NCBI GenBank assembly: GCA_963787645.1
Contig: CAWBDS010000011.1
Location: 62,001 to 126,000 of the forward strand
DNA length: 64,000 nucleotides
From: Palsa-504 sp963787645
Lineage (GTDB): Bacteria; Actinomycetota; Actinomycetes; Streptosporangiales; Streptosporangiaceae
Direction: 5' to 3'
The stretch's first letter is position 1. Each line of letters begins with the position of its first letter. The notes beneath the pieces were generated by a model. It was given only the letters and a program-made list of their open reading frames with translations, ran no database searches and was not told where the DNA came from. The position numbers and the translations under genes were made by a program. Shown piece after piece: positions 38,183 through 47,457 of the stretch.

Positions 38183-38899
38183 GCACCACCGCCCGTTCGG
38201 GAAAAGGGTTTTAAAGCTCTTCGAATATCTTAGCGAATGACCGGCCGGTGGTCCAGCGGCACGCCGCTCTCAATGCAGAAAACAGCTAGCCAGGCCGGAC
38301 CCGCATGGCCCGGCGGCGGGGGAGTGCGGTGACGCCGGGCGCGCCGCGTGACCACAACGGGCAGCATGCCCGGCCAGGGCCGCTCCGCCCGCCCGGGCAG
38401 TAGCCTTCCTTGTCAAGTCTGTCCGTGTTGTGTCGAGCGGCGCTGAGTGCTCTCTCCGCTCCGGGCATAGGACTGACAAGAGACATGCGCTGTAGGCGAG
38501 GCGGCAATGCGCGAGATGTCCTACGCTCTTGGGCCAGTCGGGTGACCATCCCGCCAAAGCAAGATCAAATTCGAGCGCCGCTGAAATAACGGCTGGCGCG
38601 TCCAGGGTGAAGCACCGTTTCCTGCCAAGTCGATCTATTCGCGGATTTCGGCCCTTGACCGCAGCGGGGTGGGGCGCTGGGGCGCAGCAGCGACGCGTTT
38701 CGGTGCGGTGCTGCGTAATTGCTCCATTGGAAGGCGTTTGGACGTGCGTCTCGCGCGCCCCACGCAGAGACCGAACCCTCCCGATCCCAGGTTCCGCCGG
38801 GAGAGGGGGCCGTTCGTCTACGACCAGACGACCAGACGAGCGGGCCCGGCTGCATCACGGCGCAGCATCCCAGCTGGCTGACGGCGCGTCAGTTTCGGG
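38183..38899. other. 717-bp region with no gene recognised
   Basis: Upstream region of the DUF222/HNH gene. Next to that gene (38200-38240) it is AT-rich on the minus strand, with ATTCG repeated around a TAAGAT candidate -10 box, so a promoter is likely there. The rest has no frame with convincing coding character, signal or repeat. It ends at an ISL3 transposase fragment, and may be decayed mobile DNA. Confidence 0.4.
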
Positions 38900-38912
38900 C
38901 CTGCTGCCGAGC

Positions 38913-39089
38913 GTTGACCTTCTGAGGATCCTGTGTCCGCAACTACGCGAAGTACATGTGGAGCGCGTGTTCGCACGCGATGGGGTAGTACACGTTGCGG
39001 CCCGCGCCCGAGGCGATCGCGCCGTGCACTGCGCGGCGTGTGCGGCGCCGTCGACGCGGGTGCACAGCCGCTGTCGCACCAAGCAGTGA
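38913..39089 (+). pseudogene. ISL3-family transposase, N-terminal fragment
   Basis: The frame reads VDLLRILCPQLREVHVERVF, ARDGVVHVAARARGDRAVHC, AACAAPSTRVHSRC and ends at a stop 39087-39089. The pattern (two-strand N-terminal domain, then a C-x2-C zinc finger followed by RVHSR) is that of ISL3-family transposases. Only about 58 of 400-500 residues are present; the helix-turn-helix and DDE parts are missing. I see no terminal inverted repeats. It marks the left part of the 38-44 kb accessory patch. Confidence 0.6.
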
Positions 39090-39226
39090 TAAACCATCCG
39101 AAAGGTCACCCAACGAGAGCCACATCCGACTGGCAAACGATGGGAGACTCGCCTATTGCCTCTGGGAGCTGCGCCGGGTGGGCGGCCAGACGCAAACGGC
39201 TGGCCGCCCACCCTGTGAGTCTTCGT

Positions 39227-41899
39227 TCAGGGCGCCAACTGCCATTGCTGGTTGGTGCCGCCGTTGGCGGTCCATTGCACGACTTGGGCTCCGTCGCTGG
39301 TTGACCGGCCGGACACGTCCGCAACTAGTCCGCTGTCGTGGCTGACGATGGTGTAGTACCCGTCGCCGGTGGGCTTTAGATACCACTGCTGGTTGGTGCC
39401 GCCGTTCGCGGTCCACTGTTGCAGCTGCAATCCCGCGGTCGAGGAGCCGCCGTTGACGTCGAGCACCTTGCCGCTGCCGGTGTAGGCCAGAGTGAAGGTG
39501 CCGCCGGGAGCGGTGTTGATGGTCCAGGGCAGGCCGCCGCTCTGCTGGACGGCCTTGGCTCCGTCGGCGGTGGAGTTGCCGGCGATGGCGAGGGGCTTGC
39601 CGCTGTTGCGGTTGACGATGTGGTAGGTGCCGGGCGTGGGGCCGCTGCTTGAGCCCAGCGTGAAGTACTCGACCGAGTCGCTGAACGTGGTGGTGCCGGA
39701 CTTGCTGGTGGACAGCACCAGGTATATCCGCGAGCCGCTGGCCGGCGCGGTGAACGTGACCGGCTGGGTGACGCGGGAGCCGAGCGGGATGGTGAGAGCG
39801 GAAGTGCCGGACGCGATGACCGTGCCCCCTACCTGGTTCAGGTACGCCGTCCAGGTGAAGCCGACGGAGGTGTTGCTGAAGTCGTCGTTGAACACGGTGA
39901 TGTTGCGTGTCACCGTGCTGCCGGAGGAATAGGCGGGCACCGCCTGGGGCAGCGGGAAGTCGCCGTTGGAATCCGAGACGCCGGAGGCCGACCAGTAGGG
40001 CAGGTCGATCGCGGCGATCGGGTTGAACGCGGCCTGGATCCGCTGGATCTGCGGGTTGCTCCAGGGATCGGGCAGGTTGTCGGCGCCGTAGACGGGGTGC
40101 CCGCCTTCTTCTGGGGTGAAGTCGGTGGTTTTCACGCCGGGGACGAAGCCGGCCCAGGCGGACAGCAGCGTGTAGGGGCGCAGGTCGCTGGCGTCCTTGC
40201 CGCGCTTGGCGGCGGTCGCGGTGGCGAACCATTCGAAGCCTTGCACGGTGCTGCAGGCCGGCCAGATGTACTCGCCCTCGCCAAGGGGCCGGCCGGTCCC
40301 GGACCACAGCTGCTCGCCGTAGTGGCCGAAGCCGTCCAGGTAGTGCGGCACGATGTTGAAGTTGGCGTACGTCATGTCCGGGTAGTGGTTCGGCGACGCG
40401 CCGACACCCGCGTCGACGCTGATCGGCCGGGTGCCGTCGTTGCCGTTCATCGCGGCGTACAGGTCTTGCTCGAACTGCTCAGAGTCGAAGGTGCTGCCGG
40501 TCGGCTCGTTGGCCTGGCTCCAGCGGATGACCGCGGGGTGGTTGCGGTCGCGCAGCACCAGGGCGCGCGCGTGGTTGACCATGTTGTCGTGTCCGGCGAC
40601 GAAGTCCTGGGTGTTGTTGGAGCCGCGAATGGCGGTCTCGTCGATGATCATCAGGCCCATCTCGTCGGCCACGTCCAGCATGTAGGGGCTGGCCGGCTCC
40701 TGGTGGACGCGGACCACGTTGTAGTTGAGCCGCTGGAGGTTGTCGACGGCCTGCGGCCAGCCGCCGTTCGTGCCCGACGGCGGCAGGAAGCCGGGCAGCG
40801 TGTCGTAGGCGTCGCCCACGCCGCCGTTGTTGACCCGGTCGTAGTCGGCGCCCTGCATGTTGTCGCCGCGCAGGTTCGCCCGTACGCCGTTGAGGTAGTA
40901 GTACGCACCGTTCTGCGTGAACTCCCGGAATCCGAACCGGTAGGTGGCGTCGCTGGTGTGGCCGTCGTCGGTGGATGCGTGCACGGATAGATCGTGCAGC
41001 TGGGCGCGGTAGCCGGAGCGGTAGGGCACGTTCGGCCACCAGTAGGAGGTGGTGCCGAGGTTCCAGGCCACCGGACCGACCGTCACCTTTGCGGTCGAGT
41101 GCGCGGCCACCGTGACGGTCGCGCTCGGCAGTGTCGGGTAGCTGAACGATGTGCCGTTGTCGGAGGCGAGCGAACCGGTCAGCGTCACCGAGCGCGAGCT
41201 GCCCGAGGTGTTGGTCACCGACACGTCGTAGGTGAGGCTCTGGTTGGCCACCGAGGTACGCACGAACGCGTCGCTGATGTAGACCGCCGGATACACGCGC
41301 AGGAACGCGGAGCGGAAGATGCCCTGCGGGATCGCTTCGCACCAGTCGGCGGCGACAGGCACCAGATAGTTGCCGGACGAGCTCTTCAGCGCGTTGCGGC
41401 CTTTGACGTCCACGCTGATCGTGTGCGTGCTGCCAGCCGTCACATACGCGGTGATATCGAAGTTCGAGGGGGTGAAGGCCGTGGTCTGAGTCGCCACTGC
41501 CCGGCCGTCCACCGACAAGGTCGCCTGGTGGTTGACCGCACCGAACTCGATCCACACCGACTGCGGCTGCCCCGAGTCCGGCACGGTGATGGTGCGCGAG
41601 TACACCGCTTCGGCCACATTCGTGAAGCCCTGCTTGTACCACCCGCCGCCGGGCACGGTGATCGACGTCGTGCCCTGGCCTGCGGGTGCGAAACTCCACG
41701 ACCCGGACAGGTCGACCGACGCGACCGAGGCGTCACTCGCGGCGTCAGTCGTGGTGTAGCTCTGCGTACTTGCATCCGCAGAGGCTGCGGGCGCGAAGCG
41801 CAGCAGGCCGAATGCCGCAGCTGCGCCGGCGCCGGTCGTCAACAGCCTTCGGCGCGTGAGCTGATACGAGTGCGACGGGGACTGGGATGAATCGGGCAT
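39227..41899 (-). CDS. Secreted glycoside hydrolase family 2 enzyme with C-terminal ricin-type lectin domain
   Basis: 890 aa. A Tat signal (LTRRRLLTTGAGAAAAFGLL) sends it out of the cell folded. GH2 modules follow: a sugar-binding beta-sandwich (YSRTITVPDSGQPQSVWIEF), an immunoglobulin-like domain, and a TIM barrel in which the acid/base Glu is in RWSQANEPTGSTF. After a short beta domain (about 680-740) the last 130 residues are two QxW-type repeats (QQWTANGGTNQQWYLKPTGD and VQWTANGGTNQQWQLAP), a RICIN/CBM13 carbohydrate-binding module. It would act on beta-linked galactosides, mannosides or glucuronides in plant or microbial polysaccharide; which one is not decidable here. It stands alone, with no sugar transporter or LacI regulator beside it. 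Confidence 0.88.
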   Translation of the reverse strand: MPDSSQSPSHSYQLTRRRLLTTGAGAAAAFGLLRFAPAASADASTQSYTTTDAASDASVASVDLSGSWSFAPAGQGTTSITVPGGGWYKQGFTNVAEAVYSRTITVPDSGQPQSVWIEFGAVNHQATLSVDGRAVATQTTAFTPSNFDITAYVTAGSTHTISVDVKGRNALKSSSGNYLVPVAADWCEAIPQGIFRSAFLRVYPAVYISDAFVRTSVANQSLTYDVSVTNTSGSSRSVTLTGSLASDNGTSFSYPTLPSATVTVAAHSTAKVTVGPVAWNLGTTSYWWPNVPYRSGYRAQLHDLSVHASTDDGHTSDATYRFGFREFTQNGAYYYLNGVRANLRGDNMQGADYDRVNNGGVGDAYDTLPGFLPPSGTNGGWPQAVDNLQRLNYNVVRVHQEPASPYMLDVADEMGLMIIDETAIRGSNNTQDFVAGHDNMVNHARALVLRDRNHPAVIRWSQANEPTGSTFDSEQFEQDLYAAMNGNDGTRPISVDAGVGASPNHYPDMTYANFNIVPHYLDGFGHYGEQLWSGTGRPLGEGEYIWPACSTVQGFEWFATATAAKRGKDASDLRPYTLLSAWAGFVPGVKTTDFTPEEGGHPVYGADNLPDPWSNPQIQRIQAAFNPIAAIDLPYWSASGVSDSNGDFPLPQAVPAYSSGSTVTRNITVFNDDFSNTSVGFTWTAYLNQVGGTVIASGTSALTIPLGSRVTQPVTFTAPASGSRIYLVLSTSKSGTTTFSDSVEYFTLGSSSGPTPGTYHIVNRNSGKPLAIAGNSTADGAKAVQQSGGLPWTINTAPGGTFTLAYTGSGKVLDVNGGSSTAGLQLQQWTANGGTNQQWYLKPTGDGYYTIVSHDSGLVADVSGRSTSDGAQVVQWTANGGTNQQWQLAP

Positions 41900-42652
41900 G
41901 ACGCAGGCCTTTCAGGGTGTCGGGCGGATCTCTGACGTCTCACGGTGCTTAGGGAGTTCGGCGGGCCGGTTCCGGGTCCTTTCGTGGTTGCCGACGCTGT
42001 TCCGGGTCAACAGCTCGACCATCGCGCCGCCGGGTTCCACCCCCCGCAACATCCACAGAGCCCTGATTGAGTCGTGCACGTGCGAGACCTTCTCCTTGGC
42101 GGCTGCGGAGCGATGCCTGCGGTCACATACGCAGTGCTGCGCTGGACGACCTGCGCGCCGGATCGACGCGATCTCGCACAGTGATGGGATGTGTTTACGG
42201 TCAACTGGATCGTGAACGATGTTGCCAGCGCATGGGCAAGGGTGCAAAGGCCGCTCACGGTCCTGGTATCGCCCTACGAGCGCCAATCCCCTTTCGCCAT
42301 TACCTGAGCTGGTTCATCCGAACCGGTTCGAAATCTCGGCGTTCACCCCCTTGGCTCCGTCCTGCGAAACTTTCAACTCATGGCCCGGTCTCGATCATGG
42401 TCTGCCAGACATCCCACGTACTACATTCCGAGATCTTGGGGCAGCGGGTTGCCCCGGCGGTGGGTAGCGGCTGATCAGTGATCTGCCTCAGCTGTGTCTC
42501 AGCGCTCTGTCTCAGCGAACGCGCGATCTGCGGGCACGGCCGCTGCCGCGCGGGGTGCGCGGTCCAGGAACGCGTGCCCCGCCTCGGTCGCGTAGCCACA
42601 GTGACGTCGGACCGGTCGCGTGCGCAGCTATAAGTCAGACTCAGACCCCTGT
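41900..42652. other. 753-bp region with no gene recognised
   Basis: Lies between the start of the GH2 gene and the 3' end of the small gene at 42653. GAAAGG about ten bases before 41899 is the GH2 ribosome-binding site, so the GH2 promoter must lie in the first 150-200 bp; no operator is obvious. No frame beyond that has coding character on either strand. GC is lower than in neighbouring genes around 42180-42420. Probably decayed DNA of the accessory patch. Confidence 0.4.
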
Positions 42653-43005
42653 CTACCAGGTGATCTGGCCTATGTAGAGCACGACGTCGCTGAGGCCGTG
42701 GTTCTCGATCTGGAAGCCGGTGCCGTGCACGGGGATCGCGGGGACCGTCCACTGGTAGCCTGCCAGCCGGGGGTGGTGCTGGTGTCCAAGTCGAGCTCCT
42801 GCACGCGGACCCAGGGCTCGCTGTACTTCATGTCCTGGACGCAGGGGCAGATCGTCGCGGCGCCCTGGCCGAAGTACGCGAGGCGGACGGTGACGACGTC
42901 GCCGGGACGCAAGCCCTTAATCTTCGCGCTGCCGATGGCCGTGATCCCGGGGGTCACCTCGACGCGCAGCGTCGGCGCACCCTGATAGGTCTGCTCGGAG
43001 GTCAC
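42653..43005 (-). CDS. Hypothetical small protein, one frameshift
   Basis: It opens MTSEQTYQGAPTLRVEVTPG and continues with IKGLRPGDVVTVRLAYFGQG. Near 42745 one base is missing; the continuing frame gives YQWTVPAIPVHGTGFQIENH and GLSDVVLYIGQITW, ending at TAG 42653-42655. Total about 117 aa, beta-rich, without membrane segment or signal peptide, so possibly an immunoglobulin-like or jelly-roll fold. I do not recognise the family. It starts 3 bp after the stop of the integrase fragment. Confidence 0.5.
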
Positions 43006-43008
43006 CGA

Positions 43009-43500
43009 CTAGCGCAGGTTCTCCGGATTCCACCAGTGGCCCCAGGCGTGCGCCTTGGAGCGGTCGTAGTTGCACATCAGGTACGCCTCCTTGTTCTCGA
43101 ACACGTTCAGCGCAGGGTCGGCCAGCAACTTCGCGGCCTGACGTTTCGTGGTGATCATTCCGCCGAACTGGTGGTGCTCCTGGGTAGCGGCGTTGATCAG
43201 CCGCCGGGCCGCGGGTCCGGAGACCCCGTCGCCGACGTCCAGCGACTCGTGCACCTCGCTTAGGCGCTCGGCCACCACCTGGGCGGTCTCGAAGTCCAGC
43301 AGGGTGTGCACCCCGTCGCGCGAGCGGGAGGCGTAGCTCTCGCTGATGACGGTGCGCATGTGCCCGTACTGCACGGCAAGCGCGACCAACCCGCCCGGCC
43401 GCCGGGCGATGTGCCAGGCCAGCGTGCGCCGGAACCGGCCGACCCCGATGAAGCCGCCCGGGTCGTCCGGGATGCTCTCGCCATCGCGGCCGTTCTTCAC
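43009..43500 (-). pseudogene. Integrase-like protein, C-terminal fragment
   Basis: 163 aa. Residues 20-75 contain RFRRTLAWHIARRPGGLVAL and VQYGHMRTVISESYASRSRD, matching the H-x-x-R box and catalytic-Tyr region of a tyrosine recombinase subgroup common on actinobacterial islands. The conserved C-terminal extension (LSEVHESLDVGDGVSGPAAR, NKEAYLMCNYDRSKAHAWG) is also present. The N-terminal 300 or so residues are missing: an in-frame TGA lies at 43507-43509, and a tandem repeat begins at once (43511). The repeat may have replaced or disrupted the 5' part. A second integrase remnant, of a different type, lies at 6058. Confidence 0.65.
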
Positions 43501-43510
43501 GACATAACGT

Positions 43511-43615
43511 CAGAGCCCGGCCCGGCCGCGGCAGAGCCCGGCCCGGCCGCGTCAGAGCCCGGCCCGGCCGCGTCAGAGCCCGGCCCGGCCGCGTCAGAGC
43601 CCGGCCCGGCCGCGG
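43511..43615. repeat. Five-copy 21-bp tandem repeat
   Basis: Five back-to-back copies of CAGAGCCCGGCCCGGCCGCG plus one variable base (G or T), otherwise identical. It directly abuts the truncated end of the integrase fragment and precedes the response-regulator gene's 3' end. Identity of the copies points to recent slippage-type expansion. Confidence 0.9.
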
Positions 43616-43693
43616 CACAAGACCCCTCAACCCGACCGGCAACTGCCTGGTCGGCACCAGCCTGGCAGTTGAATCCCAGTAATCACATGAACA

Positions 43694-44365
43694 CTAACTG
43701 CGGCGCTGGATGAGGCCGTGTTCGTAGGCGAAAACCACCGCTGCGGCCCGGTCGCGCAGCCTGAGCTTGGTGAACAGGTGGTTGATGTGCGTCTTGACCG
43801 TGCCCTCACTGACGAATAGTTCGGCGGCGATCTCACCGTTGGTCTTGCCCTGGCCGATGAGCGCGAGCACCTCTTGTTCCCGGCTGGTCAGCGCCTCCAG
43901 GTCCGAGTCCCGTGAAGCTCGCGCGGACGGCGAGGCGGTCGGCGAGGCGGACCGGTAGGTGGCCAGCACTCGGGCGGTGACCGCCGGGTCGAGCCACGCG
44001 CCGCCTCCCGCCACCACGCGCACCGCCCGCTGCAGGTCATCGGCTGGCACGCCCTTGAGGACGAAGCCGGACGCCCCCGCCCGCAGCATGCCCGCTAGCG
44101 CCTCTTCGTCATCGAACGTGGTCAGGGCCAGCACCGGCGGGCTGCCGCCGCGACGGCGCAACTGGACAGTGGCCTGCACGCCGTCAACGGCGGGCATCCG
44201 CACGTCCATCAGGACCACGTCCGGCGCCAGGTCGTCCACGGCGGCGATGACCCCGCCGCCGTCGGCGCATTCACCGACGATCTGGAAACCGAACTGGGGG
44301 CGCAGGATGCCGCGCAACCCGGTCCTGACCAGCTCCTGGTCGTCGACCAGGAGCACCCGGATCAA
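43694..44365 (-). CDS. NarL/LuxR-type response regulator
   Basis: 223 aa. Receiver domain opens MIRVLLVDDQELVRTGLRGI, phosphoacceptor D54 in DVVLMDVRMP, and the conserved Lys in ASGFVLKGVP. A GerE-type helix-turn-helix follows (LTSREQEVLALIGQGKTNGE, LFVSEGTVKTHINHLFTKLR). Its start overlaps the stop of the kinase gene by 4 bp, the usual coupling for a cognate pair. It ends a four-gene minus-strand operon: ATPase, permease, kinase, regulator. The regulator likely controls this same transporter. Confidence 0.92.
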   Translation of the reverse strand: MIRVLLVDDQELVRTGLRGILRPQFGFQIVGECADGGGVIAAVDDLAPDVVLMDVRMPAVDGVQATVQLRRRGGSPPVLALTTFDDEEALAGMLRAGASGFVLKGVPADDLQRAVRVVAGGGAWLDPAVTARVLATYRSASPTASPSARASRDSDLEALTSREQEVLALIGQGKTNGEIAAELFVSEGTVKTHINHLFTKLRLRDRAAAVVFAYEHGLIQRRS

Positions 44366-45678
44366 GGCGCCGCCTTACGGATCCCGGCGTCCGGGGGCGG
44401 GGGAGCGTCCGGGGGCGGGGGAGCGTCCGGGGGCGGGGGAGCGTCCGGGGGCCGGGGAACGTCCGGGGACACGGGGGTGTCGGGGATGTCCAAAGGAAGG
44501 GTGGCGTGGACCAGCCAGCCACGGCCGCCCGGGCCGGCCTGGCAGCTCCCGCCCAGCGACTCGGCGCGCTCCCGCATGCTGATCACGCCGAGACCGGTTC
44601 CGGTGCCCGGCTCGGCGCGGCTGTCCGCGGTCAGCGTCACCATGGCGGGCGTGACGTCCAGCCGGACCGCGGTCGGCGAGCCGGGCGCGTGCTTCACCGC
44701 GTTCGTCAGCGCCTCCTGAAGGATGCGATACACGGCCAGGCCTGTGGTGGCGGGCAGCGCGCCGATATCGCCCTCCACCGTAAGGCTGACGTCGGCGCCC
44801 GCGGACCGGAACTGGTCCACCAGCGCGGGCACGCCGCCTGCTCCTGGCAGCGGCGCGGTGCCGCCGCCGGCATCGCCGTCCTGGCGGAGCATTCCCACCG
44901 TGGTGCGCACCTCGGCCAGGCACTCGCGGCCGAGCCGTTCCGCCTCGGCCAGGGAGCGCGCGGCGTCGGCCGGGTCGTGCTCCACGGCCAGCCGGGCGCT
45001 TTGCACGTGCAGCAGGGAGACGGTCAGCGTGTGGCCGATGACGTCGTGCAATTCCCTGGCGATGCGGTTCCGCTCCTGCGTCCTGGCCTGCTCGGCCAGG
45101 CCGGCCTGAGCCTGGCGCAGCTGCCCGAGCAGCTCTCTTTCGTGCCTGACCAGCAGGCTGAACGCCGTCGTGAGAGTGACGCCCGCCAGCCATGCCCCCC
45201 AGCCTGGATCGGGCCTGACCCACAGCCACTCCACCGCGAACAAGATCATCGCCCCGGCCCAGTAGGCCAGGCCGTCTAGGCGGCGGCCGGCCAGCACGCA
45301 CCCGGCCGCCAGCAGGCACACCGCGATCCAGCCGATGTTGTTCGACCGGCCGTCCGCCAGGACCGCGATCCCGGCGGTCGCGATCGCGGCGTACAGCAGC
45401 TGCGGCCGCCACCCCCGCACGAGCAGCAGGGCGGCCCCGACCGCGACCAGGGCCGCGGCCACCGCCACGAAAGCACTCGGGGTCAGCGGCACCAGCCCGG
45501 CCGCGGCGGCCGCGGCGAACGCGCCGAGGGCCATCCACTTTGCCCGGCCCGCCAGGTACTCCGCGGGCCGGGCCAGGCCGGGCCGGGCCAGGCCGGGCGG
45601 GGCCGGGCCGGATCCGCCCCGGCCCGATCCGGCCCAGCCCAGATCGCCGCTCATGCGGCGGATTCTACGGCCCGGCAC
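44362..45678 (-). CDS. Sensor histidine kinase (NarL/DesK type)
   Basis: 438 aa from GTG 45678, just 1 bp after the permease stop; ATG 45654 is an equally good start. Four to six N-terminal membrane helices (KWMALGAFAAAAAAGLVPLT, LVAVGAALLLVRGW, WAGAMILFAVEWLWV) are followed by a coiled linker and the phosphoacceptor block RNRIARELHDVIGHTLTVSL. The ATPase domain has VYRILQEALTNAVKHAPGSP and GTGLGVISMRERAESLGGSC. The C-terminus is a Pro/Asp tail made of a hexapeptide repeat PPPDAP. The N-terminus also has a Gly/Pro/Ala/Leu-rich low-complexity stretch. Confidence 0.9.
   Translation of the reverse strand: MPGRRIRRMSGDLGWAGSGRGGSGPAPPGLARPGLARPAEYLAGRAKWMALGAFAAAAAAGLVPLTPSAFVAVAAALVAVGAALLLVRGWRPQLLYAAIATAGIAVLADGRSNNIGWIAVCLLAAGCVLAGRRLDGLAYWAGAMILFAVEWLWVRPDPGWGAWLAGVTLTTAFSLLVRHERELLGQLRQAQAGLAEQARTQERNRIARELHDVIGHTLTVSLLHVQSARLAVEHDPADAARSLAEAERLGRECLAEVRTTVGMLRQDGDAGGGTAPLPGAGGVPALVDQFRSAGADVSLTVEGDIGALPATTGLAVYRILQEALTNAVKHAPGSPTAVRLDVTPAMVTLTADSRAEPGTGTGLGVISMRERAESLGGSCQAGPGGRGWLVHATLPLDIPDTPVSPDVPRPPDAPPPPDAPPPPDAPPPPDAGIRKAAP
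44387..44458 (-). repeat. Four-copy 18-bp coding repeat at kinase C-terminus
   Basis: Four 18-bp units (GCGTCCGGGGGCGGGGGA; last copy with two changes) encode the PPPDAP tail of the histidine kinase. Copy-number change would keep the frame and alter only tail length. Confidence 0.85.
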
Positions 45679-45679
45679 G

Positions 45680-46417
45680 TCACAAGACGGTGCGGCGGGC
45701 CGCCAGCACGGACGCGGCTACCGCCAGCGCCGCCACCGCGATCAGTGACCCGGTGGCGGTCCCCAGGCCCAGCCACGGTGCGCGCACCGCGTTGGTCAGC
45801 AGCGTCAGCGGCAGCGGTCCCGCGACCTGCCGAACCACCGAGCCCATCACGTGCGGCGGCGGCCCGCCCGCGCCGAGCAGGAAAGACGGGAAGAAAATCA
45901 GCAGCCCGACGGCCTGCGCGGCACGGGCGGAAGGCAGCACCGAGCCGAGCAGCACGCCGATGCTCACGAACGCGACCGCGCCCAGCGGCAGCGCGACCGC
46001 GACCCGCCAGCCGTCATGGACCGCCGGGATGCCGTACACCGGCGCGGCCACGGCCAGCAGCAGCGCGCACGCCACCGCGGTGGTGATCAGCCCGACGATG
46101 AGCTGGGCGATAGCGAACGACCAGCGCGGGAAGCCCGCCGCGGCAAACCGGCGCAGCACACCGCGCTCACGATAGGACGCCAGGTGGACCGGCAGCATCA
46201 CCAGCCCGGTGGCGCCGATGACCACGGTGAGATAGGACGCCACGTACCAATGGGAGGGGTTCACGTTGTCAAACGCGGTGTCCGGCGTGGTGCCGAACGC
46301 GCCGCCGATGATCAGCATGGTCACGATCGGGAACACGAACACGAACGTCAGCACGAGCGGATCGCGTGTCATCAGAGCGAGCTCGGCCCGGACGAGCCGT
46401 CCCACGGCGGTGCTCAT
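45680..46417 (-). CDS. ABC-2 type transporter permease
   Basis: 245 aa with six membrane helices in the ABC-2 layout: LTFVFVFPIVTMLIIGGAFG, YLTVVIGATGLVMLPVHLAS, FAIAQLIVGLITTAVACALL, ALPLGAVAFVSIGVLLGSVL, VGLLIFFPSFLLGAGG and SLIAVAALAVAASVLAARR. The cytoplasmic YRERGVLRRF and the FPSFLLGAGGPP loop are standard. It pairs with the ATPase whose stop overlaps its start by 4 bp. Such DrrAB-like exporters often remove drugs or cell-wall-active peptides; substrate not known here. Confidence 0.9.
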   Translation of the reverse strand: MSTAVGRLVRAELALMTRDPLVLTFVFVFPIVTMLIIGGAFGTTPDTAFDNVNPSHWYVASYLTVVIGATGLVMLPVHLASYRERGVLRRFAAAGFPRWSFAIAQLIVGLITTAVACALLLAVAAPVYGIPAVHDGWRVAVALPLGAVAFVSIGVLLGSVLPSARAAQAVGLLIFFPSFLLGAGGPPPHVMGSVVRQVAGPLPLTLLTNAVRAPWLGLGTATGSLIAVAALAVAASVLAARRTVL

Positions 46418-47378
46418 CGTCGTCCTCCTACCAGTTCACGGCCGGCGGGCATGAGCTCGTCCGGTTTACCTGGCTCACCATCGAGCAGATCGAGCAGGGC
46501 ATCCTCCAGGCGGGGCACGGAGATGCTCAGGTCGGCGGGCACCGGCTCCCAGCGCACCAGGACGGCGCCGACGTACGCGACGATGCGCCGGTGGCCGCGG
46601 ATCGTGATCCGGGCCCCCGCCTGCTCCACCTCGCGCACGCCGTCGAGCCGGCGGACCTGGTCCAGCAGCCCGGCGGGCGGGTCCGGCCTGCTGAACCGGA
46701 TCGTCGCCGTGCTGGCGTGGCGCTCCACCAGGTCCGCCGGCGGCCCCGCGTCGACGACGCCTCCCGCGCGCATCACCACGACCTGGTCGCAGAGCGCCTC
46801 GGCCTCGTCCATCTCGTGAGTTACCAGGAGCACGGTGGCGCCCTGGTCGTTCAGTTGGCGCACGGCGGCCCATACGTTGCGTCGGGCGGCCGGGTCCAGG
46901 CCCTGGGTCAGCTCGTCGAGGATCACCAGGCGCGGCCGGTTCAGCAGGGCGAGGACGAGGAACAGGCGCTGCCGCTCCCCGCCGCTCAGCGAGGAGAACA
47001 CCGAACGACGGCGCTGCGCCAGCCCGAACTGCTCGAGCAGCTCGCCGCCGTCCCTGGCTCGCGGGGTACGGAACAGGTCGAGCGCCTCGGCCACCCGGAG
47101 CCGGTCCGGCAGCGCCGAATGCTGAAGCTGGCTGCCCACCATCGGCCGCAGCTGCTCGGCCTGTGTCACCGGGTCGAGGCCGAGGACCCCAGCCGGCCCG
47201 AGTCGGGCTTGCGCAGCCCTTGGATGCACTCGACGGTCGTCGTCTTCCCGGCGCCGTTGGCGCCGATCAGGCCGAGGATCTCACCGGCGGAGACGTCGAG
47301 GTCCAGCCCGTCCACCACCGTCCTGGCCCCGTACGACTTGCGTAGACCTCGCACTGTCACTACCTGCGGTTCATTCAT
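46414..47378 (-). CDS. ABC transporter ATP-binding protein (DrrA/CcmA-like), one frameshift
   Basis: From ATG 47378: VTVRGLRKSYGARTVVDGLD, Walker A GLIGANGAGKTTTVECIQGL. One base is missing between 47190 and 47220; the continuing frame has GVLGLDPVTQAEQLRPMVG, signature SLSGGERQRLFLVLALLNRP, Walker B RLVILDELTQGLDPAAR (Asp-Glu kept, followed by Leu in place of the usual Pro), and VLLVTHEMDEAEALCDQVV. The C-terminal extension (about 80 aa) is typical for the DrrA group. Total near 321 aa. First gene of the ATPase-permease-kinase-regulator operon. Confidence 0.88.
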
Positions 47379-47457
47379 GTGACCAGAGTGCCGATTCCGG
47401 CCCGCGAGCGCGTCAGGCCAGGGGTAGAACCGCGGCTCTACCCCTGGGTAGAGATCG

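Noticed and set aside
41900..42652. Possible tRNA: GGTTCGAAATCTC near 42325-42340 resembles a T-loop
   Set aside because: No acceptor stem, D-arm or anticodon arm can be folded around it at tRNA spacing.
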